A stretch of DNA of 64,000 nucleotides from Geomonas agri (GCF_020179605.1 NZ_JAINZO010000002.1:806001-870000), one strand, 5' to 3'; counted from the first letter of the stretch, positions 1 through 9,245 are shown. Notes: generated by a model not told the origin, from the sequence alone. Numbers and translations: made by a program.

Positions 1-2353
1 GCGGCACGCGCAGCCACGCCATCTCCCGTCCGTCCGCCACCAGCTCCGGCCCGATCACCGGGACGTTGTTTTCGGCGTAGCAGGCGACGGCGCAGGCGCC
101 GCAACCGATGCAGCGCTGCAGGTCGACCACCATGGCCCAGCGGTGCTTGGCGTGTTGATGCGTCGGGTAAAGGTCGCGGTCGGCGTGGTACCCCTCGGGG
201 AGCGGGAGGTCGAAGTCTGCCTGGGGCGGGTTACCGGCACGCAGCACCGAAAGTGGCACCGACTGGAGCAGGTCGCGGTGCAGCTGCTCCCGGCGCAGCG
301 CGGTTCGAATCGGCCGGGGGGCGTCGTCGGCTACCCGGCTGACCCGGCAGGGGGTGGAAAAGCCCGCACGCTGGGCGGTGTCGAGGAGGAGAAAGGCGTT
401 GGACCCTACCCCCCTCGCGTTCTTGCCCAGGGCGCTGTGCCCCTGCCCCAGGCTGATCGCGGCGCTATGCTCGTGGATCTCCGTGGTGAGGCGGGCCGGC
501 GCCCGCAGCGAACCGGCGGCGGTGGCGAGTTGCACCAGGTCCCCCGTCTCGATGCCCAGCGCGGCTGCTTTCTTGGGATGCAGGTCGATCCAGTTCCCCC
601 AGACGATGAAGGTCATCGGGTCAGGTGCCTCCTGCAGCCAGCCCCGGTTGGCCAGGCGTCCGTCGTAGAGCATGATCGGCGCCCAGGGCCACAACTCCAC
701 GTCCTCGACCCGTACCGGTTCTGAGGACCGATGGGTCTGGAAAGACACTCCGGTCGGGCGCGGGGCGGGCGCCGTGCCTGAAGCTGGCGGCGTCGCCTGC
801 CAGGTCCCTCCCGTCCTGAGCGCGCCTTGCCAGCCGCGCTCCGCATCATCACTGCCGCCGCCGAAACCACGTCGTTCCTTCATCCACTGCAGTAAGTCGG
901 TCGGCATCGTGCCGCGTGGTGTCTTAAGTGCATTCCCTGCCTGCCGGGCCAGTCCGATCAGGACGTCCCCCGCGTTGTGGGTATCGTACAGACGTCCCAT
1001 CACCGGCTGCATCAGGCCATCCACGCCGGGCTCCGGCTGGTACTCGCCCCACGACTCCAGATGAGAGTCGGTTGGGAGCACCCAGCGCGCAAGTTCCGCC
1101 GTCTCGTCCAGTTGGCTCCCCAGGTACACCACCATCCCCGCCCGCGCCAGCAGATCCGCCGCTCCCGTCCTGGAGTAGGCGGGGTTGGCGTCGAGTACGA
1201 AGAGGACGTCTTGCGGCCCCAGGGAGGAAAAGAACAGGTCCAGTTCCGCATCGCGAGCGCTGGTACTGAGGGCATGGGGGCGGGAGAAATCGAACGTGGT
1301 GCCGATTGCCCCGACGGCGTAGTTGAGCAGGGCGGCGCAGAGGGCGGTGTCGGTGGCGGCCGGGCCGCCGCCGTACTGGGGGCCGGCCAGGGCCACCGGG
1401 CGTCGCGCAGAGGTGAAACCGCGGGCGACGGTCATCAGGAGCTCCTGGTCCATGGCGGGCATGGGGGAGGAATTGAGCAGGGCGTCCAGCGCCGGCCGGA
1501 CCGGTCCCATGTCGTTCCTGTTCCAGCCCCGGTCCATGATCACTCTGAGCAGGGCCGCCGCTACCAACGGGAGCTGCCGGGGGGATACCTGTAGGAAATG
1601 GTCCGCGTTGCTCGCGGTCATGGAGAGGCGCGGTCCAAGGTAGGCCATCCGTGTCGGCGCGGCACCCTCTCGGTATGCGCGGCCATCGGCGAACTGGCGG
1701 GCCTGGCGCACCGGAGAGCCCCATGTCTCCAGGAAGTCGGCGGCGAAGCTCACGATGAAATCGCACCCTTCCAGGTCGTAGCGGGGGATCACCGGGAGGC
1801 CGAAGAGCTGCTGGTGGGCGGTGCGGAGGGCTTCGTAGTTGAAAGGTTCGTAGAAGAGGAGCCGGTTGGAGCCGAACGCGGCGGCAAAGGAGTGCAGCAC
1901 CTCGGCCAGTGCGCCGGTCTGAAGGGTGGAGAGCAGCACCACCCGCCCTCCGGCGGAGAGCCGGGCGGAGATCGAGGTGAATGCTTCCCGCCAACTCTTG
2001 GGCCGAAGTTTCCTGCCGCTGCGGTAGAGCACCTGGGTGACCCGGTCCGGGTCGTAGAGCCCCTGCAGCGAGGATTGTCCGCGTGCGCAGAGCGTCCCGA
2101 AGTTCACTGGGTGCCCGGGGTTCCCTTCCGCCTTGGTGGCGCGGCCGTCGCGGTTGGCCACGTGCATGCCGCATCCGGCGGGGCATTCGCGGCAGGTGGT
2201 GGCGTAATAGGTCCAGTTGCCGGGGGTGATGTCTTCGGGTGGGATCACCTTGGGGATCAGCTTGTTGACCAGCTTGCGCGGCGCATCGGTTGCCAGCGCA
2301 ATGCTGCTCCCCCCGGTAATCCACAAGAAGGTGCGTCTGGACAGCTCGGACAT
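1..2353 (-). CDS. actB: ActB-like iron-sulfur/molybdopterin oxidoreductase-family subunit (alternative complex III type), partial
   Basis: Only the first 784 codons are visible; the gene runs off the window at its 3' end. It starts at ATG 2353-2351. A twin-arginine export motif SRRTFL lies at residues 5-10. A molybdopterin-oxidoreductase [4Fe-4S] motif C54-x2-C57-x3-C61-x27-C89 follows. The long molybdopterin-oxidoreductase-like body runs to about residue 735. A ferredoxin-type motif CIGCGACAVAC (C748-C758) then opens a second, FdhB/PsrB-like iron-sulfur region. This A-plus-B fusion is the layout known for ActB of alternative complex III, a periplasmic menaquinol:acceptor oxidoreductase, where the first part usually does not bind molybdenum. 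Other Act subunits would be expected beyond the left edge. A polysulfide/formate-type oxidoreductase with a fused B subunit is the main alternative. Confidence 0.75.
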   Translation of the reverse strand, partial: MSELSRRTFLWITGGSSIALATDAPRKLVNKLIPKVIPPEDITPGNWTYYATTCRECPAGCGMHVANRDGRATKAEGNPGHPVNFGTLCARGQSSLQGLYDPDRVTQVLYRSGRKLRPKSWREAFTSISARLSAGGRVVLLSTLQTGALAEVLHSFAAAFGSNRLLFYEPFNYEALRTAHQQLFGLPVIPRYDLEGCDFIVSFAADFLETWGSPVRQARQFADGRAYREGAAPTRMAYLGPRLSMTASNADHFLQVSPRQLPLVAAALLRVIMDRGWNRNDMGPVRPALDALLNSSPMPAMDQELLMTVARGFTSARRPVALAGPQYGGGPAATDTALCAALLNYAVGAIGTTFDFSRPHALSTSARDAELDLFFSSLGPQDVLFVLDANPAYSRTGAADLLARAGMVVYLGSQLDETAELARWVLPTDSHLESWGEYQPEPGVDGLMQPVMGRLYDTHNAGDVLIGLARQAGNALKTPRGTMPTDLLQWMKERRGFGGGSDDAERGWQGALRTGGTWQATPPASGTAPAPRPTGVSFQTHRSSEPVRVEDVELWPWAPIMLYDGRLANRGWLQEAPDPMTFIVWGNWIDLHPKKAAALGIETGDLVQLATAAGSLRAPARLTTEIHEHSAAISLGQGHSALGKNARGVGSNAFLLLDTAQRAGFSTPCRVSRVADDAPRPIRTALRREQLHRDLLQSVPLSVLRAGNPPQADFDLPLPEGYHADRDLYPTHQHAKHRWAMVVDLQRCIGCGACAVACYAENNVPVIGPELVADGREMAWLRVP

Positions 2354-2473
2354 CGGTGCGCCCCCGCGACGGTTCTCATCGCTTCAATGAAACCCAAGAT
2401 GAAAAAAGATTAACCTTTTGTATCAAGGTCGTCGGCCTTGTCAAGTTCACTCGGCAAATGGTGGCTATCGCTG

Positions 2474-2501
2474 TTGACAATGCAGGTCCGGTTCCTAGAC
2501 T
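2474..2501 (+). promoter_or_regulatory. Candidate sigma-70 promoter for the thiamine-diphosphate enzyme
   Basis: A perfect TTGACA at 2474-2479 is followed after 16 bp by TAGACT at 2496-2501. The site lies about 45 bp upstream of the ATG at 2547, in the gap between this gene and the divergent actB-like gene. Confidence 0.45.
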
Positions 2502-2546
2502 GTATGGTTGATTAAAAGAATTAAATCTAATGAGCAGGGAGGTCTC

Positions 2547-4337
2547 ATGACAACTGCCAGCGATTACCTGGTGCAAAGGCTGTACGAATGGGGGGTACGG
2601 AAGATCTACGGCTATCCCGGCGACGGGATCAACGGCGTGATGGGTGCCTTAAACCGGGAGAAAGAGAAGGTCGCCTTCATCCAGACCCGCCATGAGGAAG
2701 AGGCCGCTTTTATGGCCTGCGCGCATGCCAAGTTCACCGGCGAGGTTGGGGTCTGCATCGCCACTTCCGGGCCGGGCGCGATCCACCTGTTGAACGGGCT
2801 CTACGACGCGAAGCTCGACCACCAACCGGTGGTCGCCATCGTGGGACAGCAGTCCACCATGGCGCTCGGGGCGGATTACCAGCAGGAGGTCGATCTCATC
2901 TCCTTGTACAAGGACGTGGCCCACCACTACGTGCACATGGCGAGCAGCGCCGAGCAGATCAGGCAACTGGTCGACCGCGCCATCCGCATCGCGCTGGCGG
3001 AGCGCACGGTCACCTGCGTCATCCTCCCCAACGACGTGCAGGAGATGGATGCAGTCCCCTCGCCGACGCGCAAGCATGGCTCGACCTACACCGGGCTTGG
3101 CTTCACCCGGCCCGAAATCCTCCCGGCTCGCGACGATTTGAAACGTGCTGCCGATGTGCTCAACGCCGGTAAAAAGGTCGCCATCCTCGTTGGCGCCGGG
3201 GCGCTGGGTGCGGGCGAGGAGGTTGCCATCGCCGCGGAGAAGCTGGGGGCGGGAGTCGCCAAGGCCCTTTTGGGCAAAGCGGTACTGCCGGACGCGCTCC
3301 CCTACGTTACCGGCTCCATCGGGCTATTGGGCACCAAACCGAGTTGGGAGTTGATGAAGGAGTGCGACACGCTGCTCATGATCGGCAGCGGTTTCCCGTA
3401 TGCCGAGTTCCTTCCCAAGGAAGGGCAGGCGCGCGGCGTGCAGATCGACCTCAGTGCGCGGATGCTGGGGTTACGTTATCCCATGGAAGTTAACCTGCAG
3501 GGGGACGCCAAGCTCACCCTGCGGGCGCTGATCCCGCTGCTTGAGCAGAAGCAGGATCGTGGTTGGCGCGACGACATAGAGAAAGGGGTTGCCGAGTGGT
3601 GGGACGTCCTGGAGGCCCGCGCCAAGCTGGAGGCTAAGCCGATCAACCCGCAGCGCCTGTTCTGGGAACTCTCCGCCCAACTGCCGGACAACTGCATTTT
3701 GACCTGCGATTCCGGTTCGGCCGCCAACTGGTATGCCCGTGACATCAAGGTGAGGGAGGGGATGATGGCGTCGCTCTCGGGGGGGCTGGCCACCATGTGC
3801 CCGGGCGTCCCCTACGCCGTCGCCGCCAAGATGAATTACCCCGACCGCCCCGTGATAGCCATGGTGGGGGACGGCGCCATGCAGATGCAGGGGATCAACG
3901 GCCTGGTGAACATCGCCAAGTACTGGCAGGAATGGAGCAATCCGCAACTGGTGGTGCTGGTCCTCAACAACGGCGACCTGAACCAGGTGACCTGGGAACA
4001 GCGCGTCATGAACGGCGACGCCAAGTTCAGCGCCTCCCAAGACATCCCGCAGTTCCCGTACGCTGCGTACGCCGAGATGCTCGGGCTGGAAGGAATCCGC
4101 CTGGATGACCCCGAGCAGATCCGCTCGGCGTGGAGGTCGGCGCTTTCCGCTAACCGGCCGGTGGTGATCGATGCCCGCTGCGATCCGGACGTGCCGCCCT
4201 TGCCGCCGCACATCACCTTCGAGCAGGCCAAAGGCTTTGTCTCCTCGATCTTCAAGGGAGACCCCAACCTGGGAGGCATCGTGACCCAGTCGGCCAAGCA
4301 GATGATGTCGACGCTGTTGAGCAGGAGTGAGAAGTAG
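2547..4337 (+). CDS. Thiamine-diphosphate-requiring enzyme, pyruvate oxidase/acetolactate synthase-like
   Basis: The protein has 596 residues and the three-domain layout of the acetolactate synthase/pyruvate oxidase family (COG0028). The N-terminal PYR domain contains the catalytic-glutamate region RHEEEAAFMA (residues 48-57). A central domain near 195-340 follows. The C-terminal PP domain has the ThDP/Mg motif from GDG near residue 441 to NN near 474. The family decarboxylates 2-oxo acids such as pyruvate; the best guess is a pyruvate oxidase (quinone)-like or acetolactate-type enzyme, and the sequence does not decide the substrate. ATG 2547 is chosen over the in-frame ATG at 2508 because GGGAGG precedes it by about 6 bp. 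The gene stands alone and is divergent from the actB-like gene. Confidence 0.8.
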   Translation: MTTASDYLVQRLYEWGVRKIYGYPGDGINGVMGALNREKEKVAFIQTRHEEEAAFMACAHAKFTGEVGVCIATSGPGAIHLLNGLYDAKLDHQPVVAIVGQQSTMALGADYQQEVDLISLYKDVAHHYVHMASSAEQIRQLVDRAIRIALAERTVTCVILPNDVQEMDAVPSPTRKHGSTYTGLGFTRPEILPARDDLKRAADVLNAGKKVAILVGAGALGAGEEVAIAAEKLGAGVAKALLGKAVLPDALPYVTGSIGLLGTKPSWELMKECDTLLMIGSGFPYAEFLPKEGQARGVQIDLSARMLGLRYPMEVNLQGDAKLTLRALIPLLEQKQDRGWRDDIEKGVAEWWDVLEARAKLEAKPINPQRLFWELSAQLPDNCILTCDSGSAANWYARDIKVREGMMASLSGGLATMCPGVPYAVAAKMNYPDRPVIAMVGDGAMQMQGINGLVNIAKYWQEWSNPQLVVLVLNNGDLNQVTWEQRVMNGDAKFSASQDIPQFPYAAYAEMLGLEGIRLDDPEQIRSAWRSALSANRPVVIDARCDPDVPPLPPHITFEQAKGFVSSIFKGDPNLGGIVTQSAKQMMSTLLSRSEK

Positions 4338-4343
4338 GAGAGT

Positions 4344-4371
4344 CAATTGACAATGGACAATTGACGATGAA
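4344..4371 (+). repeat. Tandem heptamer array, four units
   Basis: Four head-to-tail 7-mers: CAATTGA, CAATGGA, CAATTGA, CGATGAA. They start 6 bp after the stop codon of the thiamine-diphosphate enzyme. The same array type occurs at 9695-9729 and 25886-25920. Confidence 0.8.
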
Positions 4372-4394
4372 CTGCAAGCAGGGGGATGAGTGTG

Positions 4395-4483
4395 AAGTCC
4401 CCCTTTGCGAAGGTGGATTTAGGGGGATTTGCTTTTGATTAGGGAGAGGCAAATCCCCTCTGTCTCCCCTTCGCAAAGGGGAG
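4395..4483. repeat. Inverted pair of REP-like intergenic repeats
   Basis: The left arm contains GTCCCCCTTTGCGAAGG followed by GGATTTAGGGGGATTTGC. The right arm from about 4449 reads as its reverse complement, GCAAATCCCC then CCCCTTCGCAAAGGGGA. The arms are separated by about 18 bp, so the transcript could form a long imperfect hairpin. Confidence 0.6.
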
Positions 4484-4720
4484 GACGCGAGGTCGGGGGC
4501 TGCGCTTCGGGAATGGCAGATGGCTGATCGCCAACCCCAGCACGGATCTTTGCAAAAGGGGAGAGGCAGGCAAGGAGTCTGGGGACCGCCCATAAAGCGG
4601 TTCCTTTTTGTTGTTACCTCCCCCTCCCTTCGAACCAATGAGGGCGGAGGCTGTGGGCTCTCATTGAAAAGCTGACAATCTGCGCTAGCCTCAACAGGTG
4701 TCGTCACAAAGGAGGCGCGG

Positions 4721-5590
4721 ATGAAGATTTCGACCGAGCAGTTCCGGGTTAAGCCAAAGGAAGAGGTGGACCTGAAGAAGCGGCCGACCTGTGTTCCCCC
4801 GTTTTACAAGTCCAAAGAAGAGTACCTGGACCTGCTGAACGAACAGATTGAACGGCTCAGTAAGCTACAGGGACTTCTCTACGCCAACAACAGCTGGTCG
4901 ATCCTGCTCATCTTCCAGGCGATGGACGCCGCGGGCAAGGACAGCATGATCAAGCATGTCCTTTCCGGGATCAACCCGCAGGGGTGCGAGGTGTACTCGT
5001 TCAAGCACCCGAGCCCGGAAGAGCTGGACCACGACTTCCTGTGGCGCAACATCCGCCGTCTGCCGGAGCGCGGACGCATCGGCATCTTCAACCGTTCCTA
5101 CTACGAGGAGGTGCTCATCGTCCGGGTGCATCCGGAGATCCTGGCGGCGGAGAATCTCCCGGACAAGTTGGCCAGCCACAAGAACATCTGGCGCGACCGC
5201 TTACGCTCCATGAATGACCTGGAAGCACACCTGGCCCGCAACGGAACCTGTATCCTCAAGTTCTTCCTGCACATCTCCAAGGAGGAACAGCGCAAACGCT
5301 TCCTGGAAAGGATCGACAACCCCGAGAAAAACTGGAAATTTAACCGGGACGACATCGCCGAGCGTAAGCTCTGGAAACAGTACATGCACGCCTACGAGGA
5401 GTGCCTGGGCGCCACCAGCAGCAAGGAGGCTCCATGGTACGTGGTGCCTGCCGACGACAAGAAAAACGCGAGGCTGATCGTGGCGCAAGTGGTTGTCAAC
5501 TTACTGGAAGAACTGAAGATGAGCTATCCGGAAACCTCTGAGGAGAAGCGCCGGGAACTCATGGACATCAGGAGCGAATTGGTGAAATAG
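4721..5590 (+). CDS. ppk2: PPK2-family polyphosphate kinase / polyphosphate:nucleotide phosphotransferase
   Basis: The protein has 289 residues, typical for a one-domain PPK2. The Walker A-like loop is MDAAGKDS (residues 68-75). The Walker B/lid region is [11 protein letters not shown] (121-131). Both are hallmark PPK2 motifs. The family transfers phosphate between inorganic polyphosphate and nucleoside mono- or diphosphates in the cytoplasm; the exact class (ADP- or AMP-phosphorylating) cannot be set by eye. The start is supported by AAAGGAGG about 7 bp upstream. The gene stands alone between a repeat-rich gap and a minus-strand terminator, in an area rich in stress genes. Confidence 0.88.
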   Translation: MKISTEQFRVKPKEEVDLKKRPTCVPPFYKSKEEYLDLLNEQIERLSKLQGLLYANNSWSILLIFQAMDAAGKDSMIKHVLSGINPQGCEVYSFKHPSPEELDHDFLWRNIRRLPERGRIGIFNRSYYEEVLIVRVHPEILAAENLPDKLASHKNIWRDRLRSMNDLEAHLARNGTCILKFFLHISKEEQRKRFLERIDNPEKNWKFNRDDIAERKLWKQYMHAYEECLGATSSKEAPWYVVPADDKKNARLIVAQVVVNLLEELKMSYPETSEEKRRELMDIRSELVK

Positions 5591-5619
5591 GCAGAAGGTG
5601 CTTTGCGGACAAACAAAAA

Positions 5620-5635
5620 GGCGGCTTGCGCCGCC
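5620..5635 (-). terminator. Rho-independent terminator of the DUF1328 gene
   Basis: GGCGGC (5620-5625), loop TTGC, GCCGCC (5630-5635). On the minus strand the stem is followed by TTTTTGTTTG. It lies just past the stop of the 58-residue minus-strand gene. Confidence 0.7.
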
Positions 5636-5660
5636 TCGATTGAAGGTCTTGCCAGATGCG

Positions 5661-5837
5661 TCATCGTGTAATGCTCCGTCCTGCCAGAAGGCCTGCCACC
5701 AGCATAACCACGGCGACCACCAGGAACAGGTAGAAGAGTAATTTTGCGATACCGGCTGCCGCTGTTGCAATACCACCGAACCCGAATACTGCGGCTATTA
5801 TGGCGATAATGAAGAATATGATGGCCCAACGTAACAT
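5661..5837 (-). CDS. Small DUF1328-family membrane protein (YtjA-like)
   Basis: This 58-residue gene encodes [20 protein letters not shown] at its N-terminus and two hydrophobic helices (about 4-26 and 31-52), ending in GRSITR. This is the DUF1328/YtjA pattern of small inner-membrane proteins found in many stress regulons; the function is unknown. The start has a strong site, GGGAGGTGAACTATC, before the ATG at 5837-5835. It is convergent with ppk2 and ends in a clear terminator at 5620-5635. Confidence 0.85.
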   Translation of the reverse strand: MLRWAIIFFIIAIIAAVFGFGGIATAAAGIAKLLFYLFLVVAVVMLVAGLLAGRSITR

Positions 5838-5956
5838 GATAGTTCACCTCCCTCGGCCCTCATTAACTTCCTTAAACAAAGTGTATCATGGGAGGCGTGC
5901 AGTTTTATATCTTGTATTTTTTTAATTTCTCAACTTCGCCTTCCCCCGCCTCTCAT

Positions 5957-8623
5957 CTACCGCTCCAGGTTCTCGATGCACTGCTCCAGGTCGATCCCCG
6001 GACCCAGGACCCCCGCGAACAGGTCCCCCAGGTGCTCCAGCCTCCCCGGCATGGTGATGATGGTGAACTGGCTCGGGTCGAGGCCCGGTTTCACTTCCTC
6101 CCATTTGAGGGGGGCCGACACGGTTGCTCCGGGCCTGGGGCGGATACTGTAGGGGGCGGCCAGCGTCTGTCCGGGCTTGTTCTGCAGGAAATCCAAGTAG
6201 ACCTTTTTCTGGCGCAGCTTGGGGCTGCGCAGGATGCTGGTGAACTCGGGGACCTTGTGGTGCACCAGGGTAGCGATGACTTGGGCAAAATTGCCCGCGG
6301 CGTCGTAGTCGTACCTGGCGCCCAGCGGGACGTAGATGTGGATGCCGGTGGCACCGGAGGTCTTGGGAAAACTTACCGCGCCGGCGCGATCCAGCACCTC
6401 CCGGACTGCCAGCGCCGTCTCGATTACCTTGGCGAACGGGATGTCTTCGGGGTCGAGGTCGATCACGAAGTAGTCCGGGTTGTCGAGGTTTCGCAGACGC
6501 GACAGCCAGGGGTTGATCTCGATGCAGCCGAGATTGGCCATGTAGATGAGGGTCGCCTCGTCCTGGCAGACGAAGAACTTGATGTTCTTGTCCACGTGCT
6601 TTGAGTGGATCTCGCGGGTGGTGATCCACGACGGTGGCAGTTCGCCTGCCTCCTTCTGGAAAAAGCCCGGTTCGGCGATGCCGTTAGGGGTACGGTACAG
6701 CGACTCCGGGCGATCGACCAGGTGGGGGAGCATGGCGTGGGCGACCGTGCGGTAGTAGTTGATGACGTCCCCCTTGGTGTACCCCTGGTCTGGCCAGAAC
6801 ACCTTGTCCAGGTTGGAAAGCTCGAGCCGGTGGCCGTCCAGGATCAGTAGTTCGTCCTGTCCTTTCTTACCGCTCGTCCCTTTCTTGCGCTCGGTCTGAC
6901 GGGGGGGGGATGGCTCTGCCTCGGGCTCGGGGAGCGGGGGCGGAGCGGAGGCGACCAGCTCACGCACCACGCTCTTCGGGTCCTTGTCCTCCCTGAGTCC
7001 CAGGTAGATGGGCATGCGCATGACGTTCTCGTCGGTCCACTCGGAAAACTCCACCTCGCAGACCAGCTCCGGCCTCACCCATGTGATCGGCATGTCGGAC
7101 TTCACCGGTTGCTGGAATGGTGACTTCTCCTGAACCAGCGGCTGCAGCAGTTCGTACATCTCCTTGAGGCCCGCGTCATCGAAGCCCCCACCGGCGAAGC
7201 CGATGCAGACCAGCCGTTCGTCCTCGTAGACGCCAAGTACCAATGCCCCGAGACCTTTCCGACTGCGGCGCGGCTGGGTGAAGCCGCAGATGACAGCCTC
7301 CTGCTGCAGGCGCACTTTGATTTTCAGCCAATCCTTGCTTCTCTTTCCGGTCTGGTACAGGCTCGTGGCGCGTTTGGCCAGGATCCCCTCCAGGTTGTTC
7401 TGGCGCGCCAGTTCGAAGAACTCCTTGCCGGTCTCCATAACGTGGTCGCTGTAGCGGATGTCGGGGAGGTCGGGAAGGACGGAAAGCAAGGCGCGCAGTC
7501 GCTCCTTGCGGGCCAAAAGCGGTTGGTTACGCAAATCTTCGCCGTTGAGGTAGAGGAGGTCGAAGACGAAGTAGGCGATGGTGCCGCGGCCGGTGCGCTG
7601 GTAGTTTTGCAGCAGTTGAAAAGAGGAGCGGCCGGTTTCGTCCAGCGCCACCACCTCGCCGTCGAGGACGGCTTCGATGCCCAGGGAGGCCAGCGAAGCG
7701 GCCACGGTGGGGAACTTCTTGTTGAAAGAGAGGTTGTTGCGCGAGTAAAGCGCGACGTTTTTGCCGGTGGCCTCGGCGATGGTGCGGTAGCCGTCCCATT
7801 TTATTTCGAAGAGCCAGTCAGGGTCGTCGAAGGGCTCGGCAGCGGAGGTGGCGAGCATGGGGGACAGACGGGCTGGAAGCGTGGACGCAGTGTACCCGGT
7901 GGACGGAGTGGACCCGGTGGACCCGGGAGAGTTAGTAGGGCTGGAAGAAGTTAGAGAAACACTCGACGGGGTTTGCTCCTCCCCCTGGAGGGGGGAGGGC
8001 GGGAGGGGGGACGCCTGATGGGCCTGGACCGGCGGGCGCAGCGGCATCCGGCCGGCACGCACATCTTCTATGGTGGCGTTGCTCACTACGGAACGTTCCT
8101 GGAGGGTCACGTCTTCGCTGCTGGCAAACTGGTCCTTTTTCTTGATCAGCAACCACGAGTTCCCCTTGTCACCCTTTATGCGCACCAGGGCGAACTCGCC
8201 ATTGAGCTTCTCTCCGTGCAGGATGAACTTCAGATCTCCTTTCTGTAGCCCCTCGCGTAAAAGCTTCAGACTCTGCTCTGGGGCCTCACTCCCGGCAGCA
8301 TTGAAGGTGCCGGTATCCCAGATGATCACTTCGCCGGCGCCGTAGTTCCCCTTCGGGATCACTCCCTCGAAATCGCCATACTCGTACGGATGGTCCTCCA
8401 CCATCATGGCCAGCCGCTTCACTGCCGGGTCGAGCGACGGCCCCTTGGGAATCGCCCAACTCTTCAACACCCCGTCTATCTCCAGCCGAAAATCATAATG
8501 CAGATGGGAGGCGGCGTGCTTGTGGACCACGAAACGCAGCGACTTCACGGATCTGCCACCTTTCCCTTGCGGTTCAGGCGTTTTGCTCAGATCCCTCTTG
8601 CGCTGATACTCCTCCAGTCCCAT
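5957..8623 (-). CDS. ligD: Multidomain NHEJ DNA ligase D
   Basis: The protein has 888 residues in the order phosphoesterase, ligase, polymerase. The 3'-phosphoesterase domain covers about 1-160 (HYDFRLEIDG at 42-51). A low-complexity Ser/Thr/Pro linker covers about 165-255. The ATP-dependent ligase domain has the adenylation motif KWDGYR with the nucleophile K275. The C-terminal primase/polymerase domain covers about 605-888, with LSNLDKVFWP near its start and the metal-binding DLDPED near 721. LigD processes and seals double-strand breaks held by Ku. The start at 8623 has AAAGGAGG upstream; an in-frame start at 8659 lacks this. Ku is about 6.4 kb away on the same strand. Part of the linker (residues 205-217) is translated from a GC-rich repeat found elsewhere in intergenic DNA of the window. 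Confidence 0.93.
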   Translation of the reverse strand: MGLEEYQRKRDLSKTPEPQGKGGRSVKSLRFVVHKHAASHLHYDFRLEIDGVLKSWAIPKGPSLDPAVKRLAMMVEDHPYEYGDFEGVIPKGNYGAGEVIIWDTGTFNAAGSEAPEQSLKLLREGLQKGDLKFILHGEKLNGEFALVRIKGDKGNSWLLIKKKDQFASSEDVTLQERSVVSNATIEDVRAGRMPLRPPVQAHQASPLPPSPLQGEEQTPSSVSLTSSSPTNSPGSTGSTPSTGYTASTLPARLSPMLATSAAEPFDDPDWLFEIKWDGYRTIAEATGKNVALYSRNNLSFNKKFPTVAASLASLGIEAVLDGEVVALDETGRSSFQLLQNYQRTGRGTIAYFVFDLLYLNGEDLRNQPLLARKERLRALLSVLPDLPDIRYSDHVMETGKEFFELARQNNLEGILAKRATSLYQTGKRSKDWLKIKVRLQQEAVICGFTQPRRSRKGLGALVLGVYEDERLVCIGFAGGGFDDAGLKEMYELLQPLVQEKSPFQQPVKSDMPITWVRPELVCEVEFSEWTDENVMRMPIYLGLREDKDPKSVVRELVASAPPPLPEPEAEPSPPRQTERKKGTSGKKGQDELLILDGHRLELSNLDKVFWPDQGYTKGDVINYYRTVAHAMLPHLVDRPESLYRTPNGIAEPGFFQKEAGELPPSWITTREIHSKHVDKNIKFFVCQDEATLIYMANLGCIEINPWLSRLRNLDNPDYFVIDLDPEDIPFAKVIETALAVREVLDRAGAVSFPKTSGATGIHIYVPLGARYDYDAAGNFAQVIATLVHHKVPEFTSILRSPKLRQKKVYLDFLQNKPGQTLAAPYSIRPRPGATVSAPLKWEEVKPGLDPSQFTIITMPGRLEHLGDLFAGVLGPGIDLEQCIENLER
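7975..8012. repeat. GC-rich REP-like half-element inside the ligD linker
   Basis: This stretch (CTCCTCCCCCTGGAGGGGGG followed by AGGGCGGGAGGGGGG) matches the half-element found at 14958-15001 and 25970-26025. Read on the minus strand it gives the residues PLPPSPLQGEEQ in the ligD interdomain linker. Confidence 0.65.
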
Positions 8624-8678
8624 GAGAACACCTCCTTTGGCTGCACATGAGTCTATCACAGCAGCAGGGACCGGGAGA

Positions 8679-8706
8679 TTGACAAAAAGGGACCGGCGGC
8701 TAGATT
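8679..8706 (+). promoter_or_regulatory. Candidate sigma-70 promoter of the small SAP/ferritin-like cluster
   Basis: TTGACA at 8679-8684, 16-bp spacer, TAGATT at 8701-8706, about 60 bp upstream of the ATG at 8767 and divergent from ligD. Confidence 0.5.
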
Positions 8707-8766
8707 ATTAGACGTCGCCAATTTTGGCCTATCCAGCCCGACCGGGCACCAGAAAGGAGAAGAAGC

Positions 8767-8946
8767 ATGAAGGTCCAGGACATCAAGGAAATTGCCCAAA
8801 GGATGGACATCTCCAGCGGGAAGCTGAAAAAAGGCGAACTGATTCGCCTCATCCAAAGCAAAGAAGGGAATATTGCGTGTTTCGATTCGGGGCAGGCGTC
8901 CCAGTGCGGCCAAAGTGGCTGCCTCTGGGCGGAGGACTGCAACTGA
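8767..8946 (+). CDS. Small SAP-domain-like peptide
   Basis: This 59-residue protein starts MKVQDIKEIAQRMDISSGKL and continues KKGELIRLIQ. That helix-turn-helix pattern resembles the SAP or Rho N-terminal nucleic-acid-binding fold. The C-terminus carries three cysteines (CFDSGQASQC, then SGCLWAEDCN has two more), which may bind a metal. AAAGGAGAAG precedes the ATG. It is the first gene of a likely three-gene cluster (8767, 8972, 9246) divergent from ligD. A nucleic-acid-linked role near an NHEJ gene is possible but inferred only from fold and position. Confidence 0.72.
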   Translation: MKVQDIKEIAQRMDISSGKLKKGELIRLIQSKEGNIACFDSGQASQCGQSGCLWAEDCN

Positions 8947-8971
8947 CAACCAGCGGGAGAGGAGGCGCCAC

Positions 8972-9139
8972 ATGGACTTCGACTACACCAAGTACATCTA
9001 CCTGCCGGACTGCAAGGACGGCTGCGGCGCCATAACGGACTGGATGAGCAGCAAGGAGATGGCGCGCGAGGTGGGGGAGAACCACCACAAGTCGACGGGC
9101 CATGATTGGGTCCTGATCGAGAAGATGCGGGAGGAATAA
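8972..9139 (+). CDS. Conserved-looking small protein with a CKDGCG motif, function unknown
   Basis: This 55-residue protein begins MDFDYTKYIYLPDCKDGCGA and contains a His-His pair (ENHHKSTGHDW). It has no signal peptide or membrane segment. I do not recognise a named family. The chosen start has GGGAGAGGAGG just upstream; a longer frame opening at 8873 overlaps the preceding gene and is unlikely. It lies 25 bp after the SAP-like gene and about 105 bp before the ferritin-like gene, so co-transcription is likely. The Cys and His residues could form a small metal site. Confidence 0.65.
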   Translation: MDFDYTKYIYLPDCKDGCGAITDWMSSKEMAREVGENHHKSTGHDWVLIEKMREE

Positions 9140-9245
9140 CGTCGTCATGTTATCGGCTTCATGCTGACTGCAGGAGGGAGAGCGGTTTTCCCGCGGGGTC
9201 ACGCTCCGCGTGCAAACAATACCAAAAGCTGATCCGGAGGAAAGC

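Larger units (their letters stand above)
4338..4720. other. 383-bp intergenic region made of repeats, no gene
   Basis: No credible gene is seen here. The region begins with a heptamer array directly after the upstream stop codon (4344-4371). A pair of inverted GC-rich repeats follows (about 4395-4483), then a C/G-rich stretch near 4610-4650. The ppk2 ribosome-binding site AAAGGAGG is at the right end. Confidence 0.7.

Noticed and set aside
924-2324. 466-codon open frame on the minus strand in another frame of the actB-like gene
   Set aside because: Its product is Arg/Pro/Gly-rich with no domain; the third-position pattern supports the actB-like frame, which has iron-sulfur motifs and a Tat signal.
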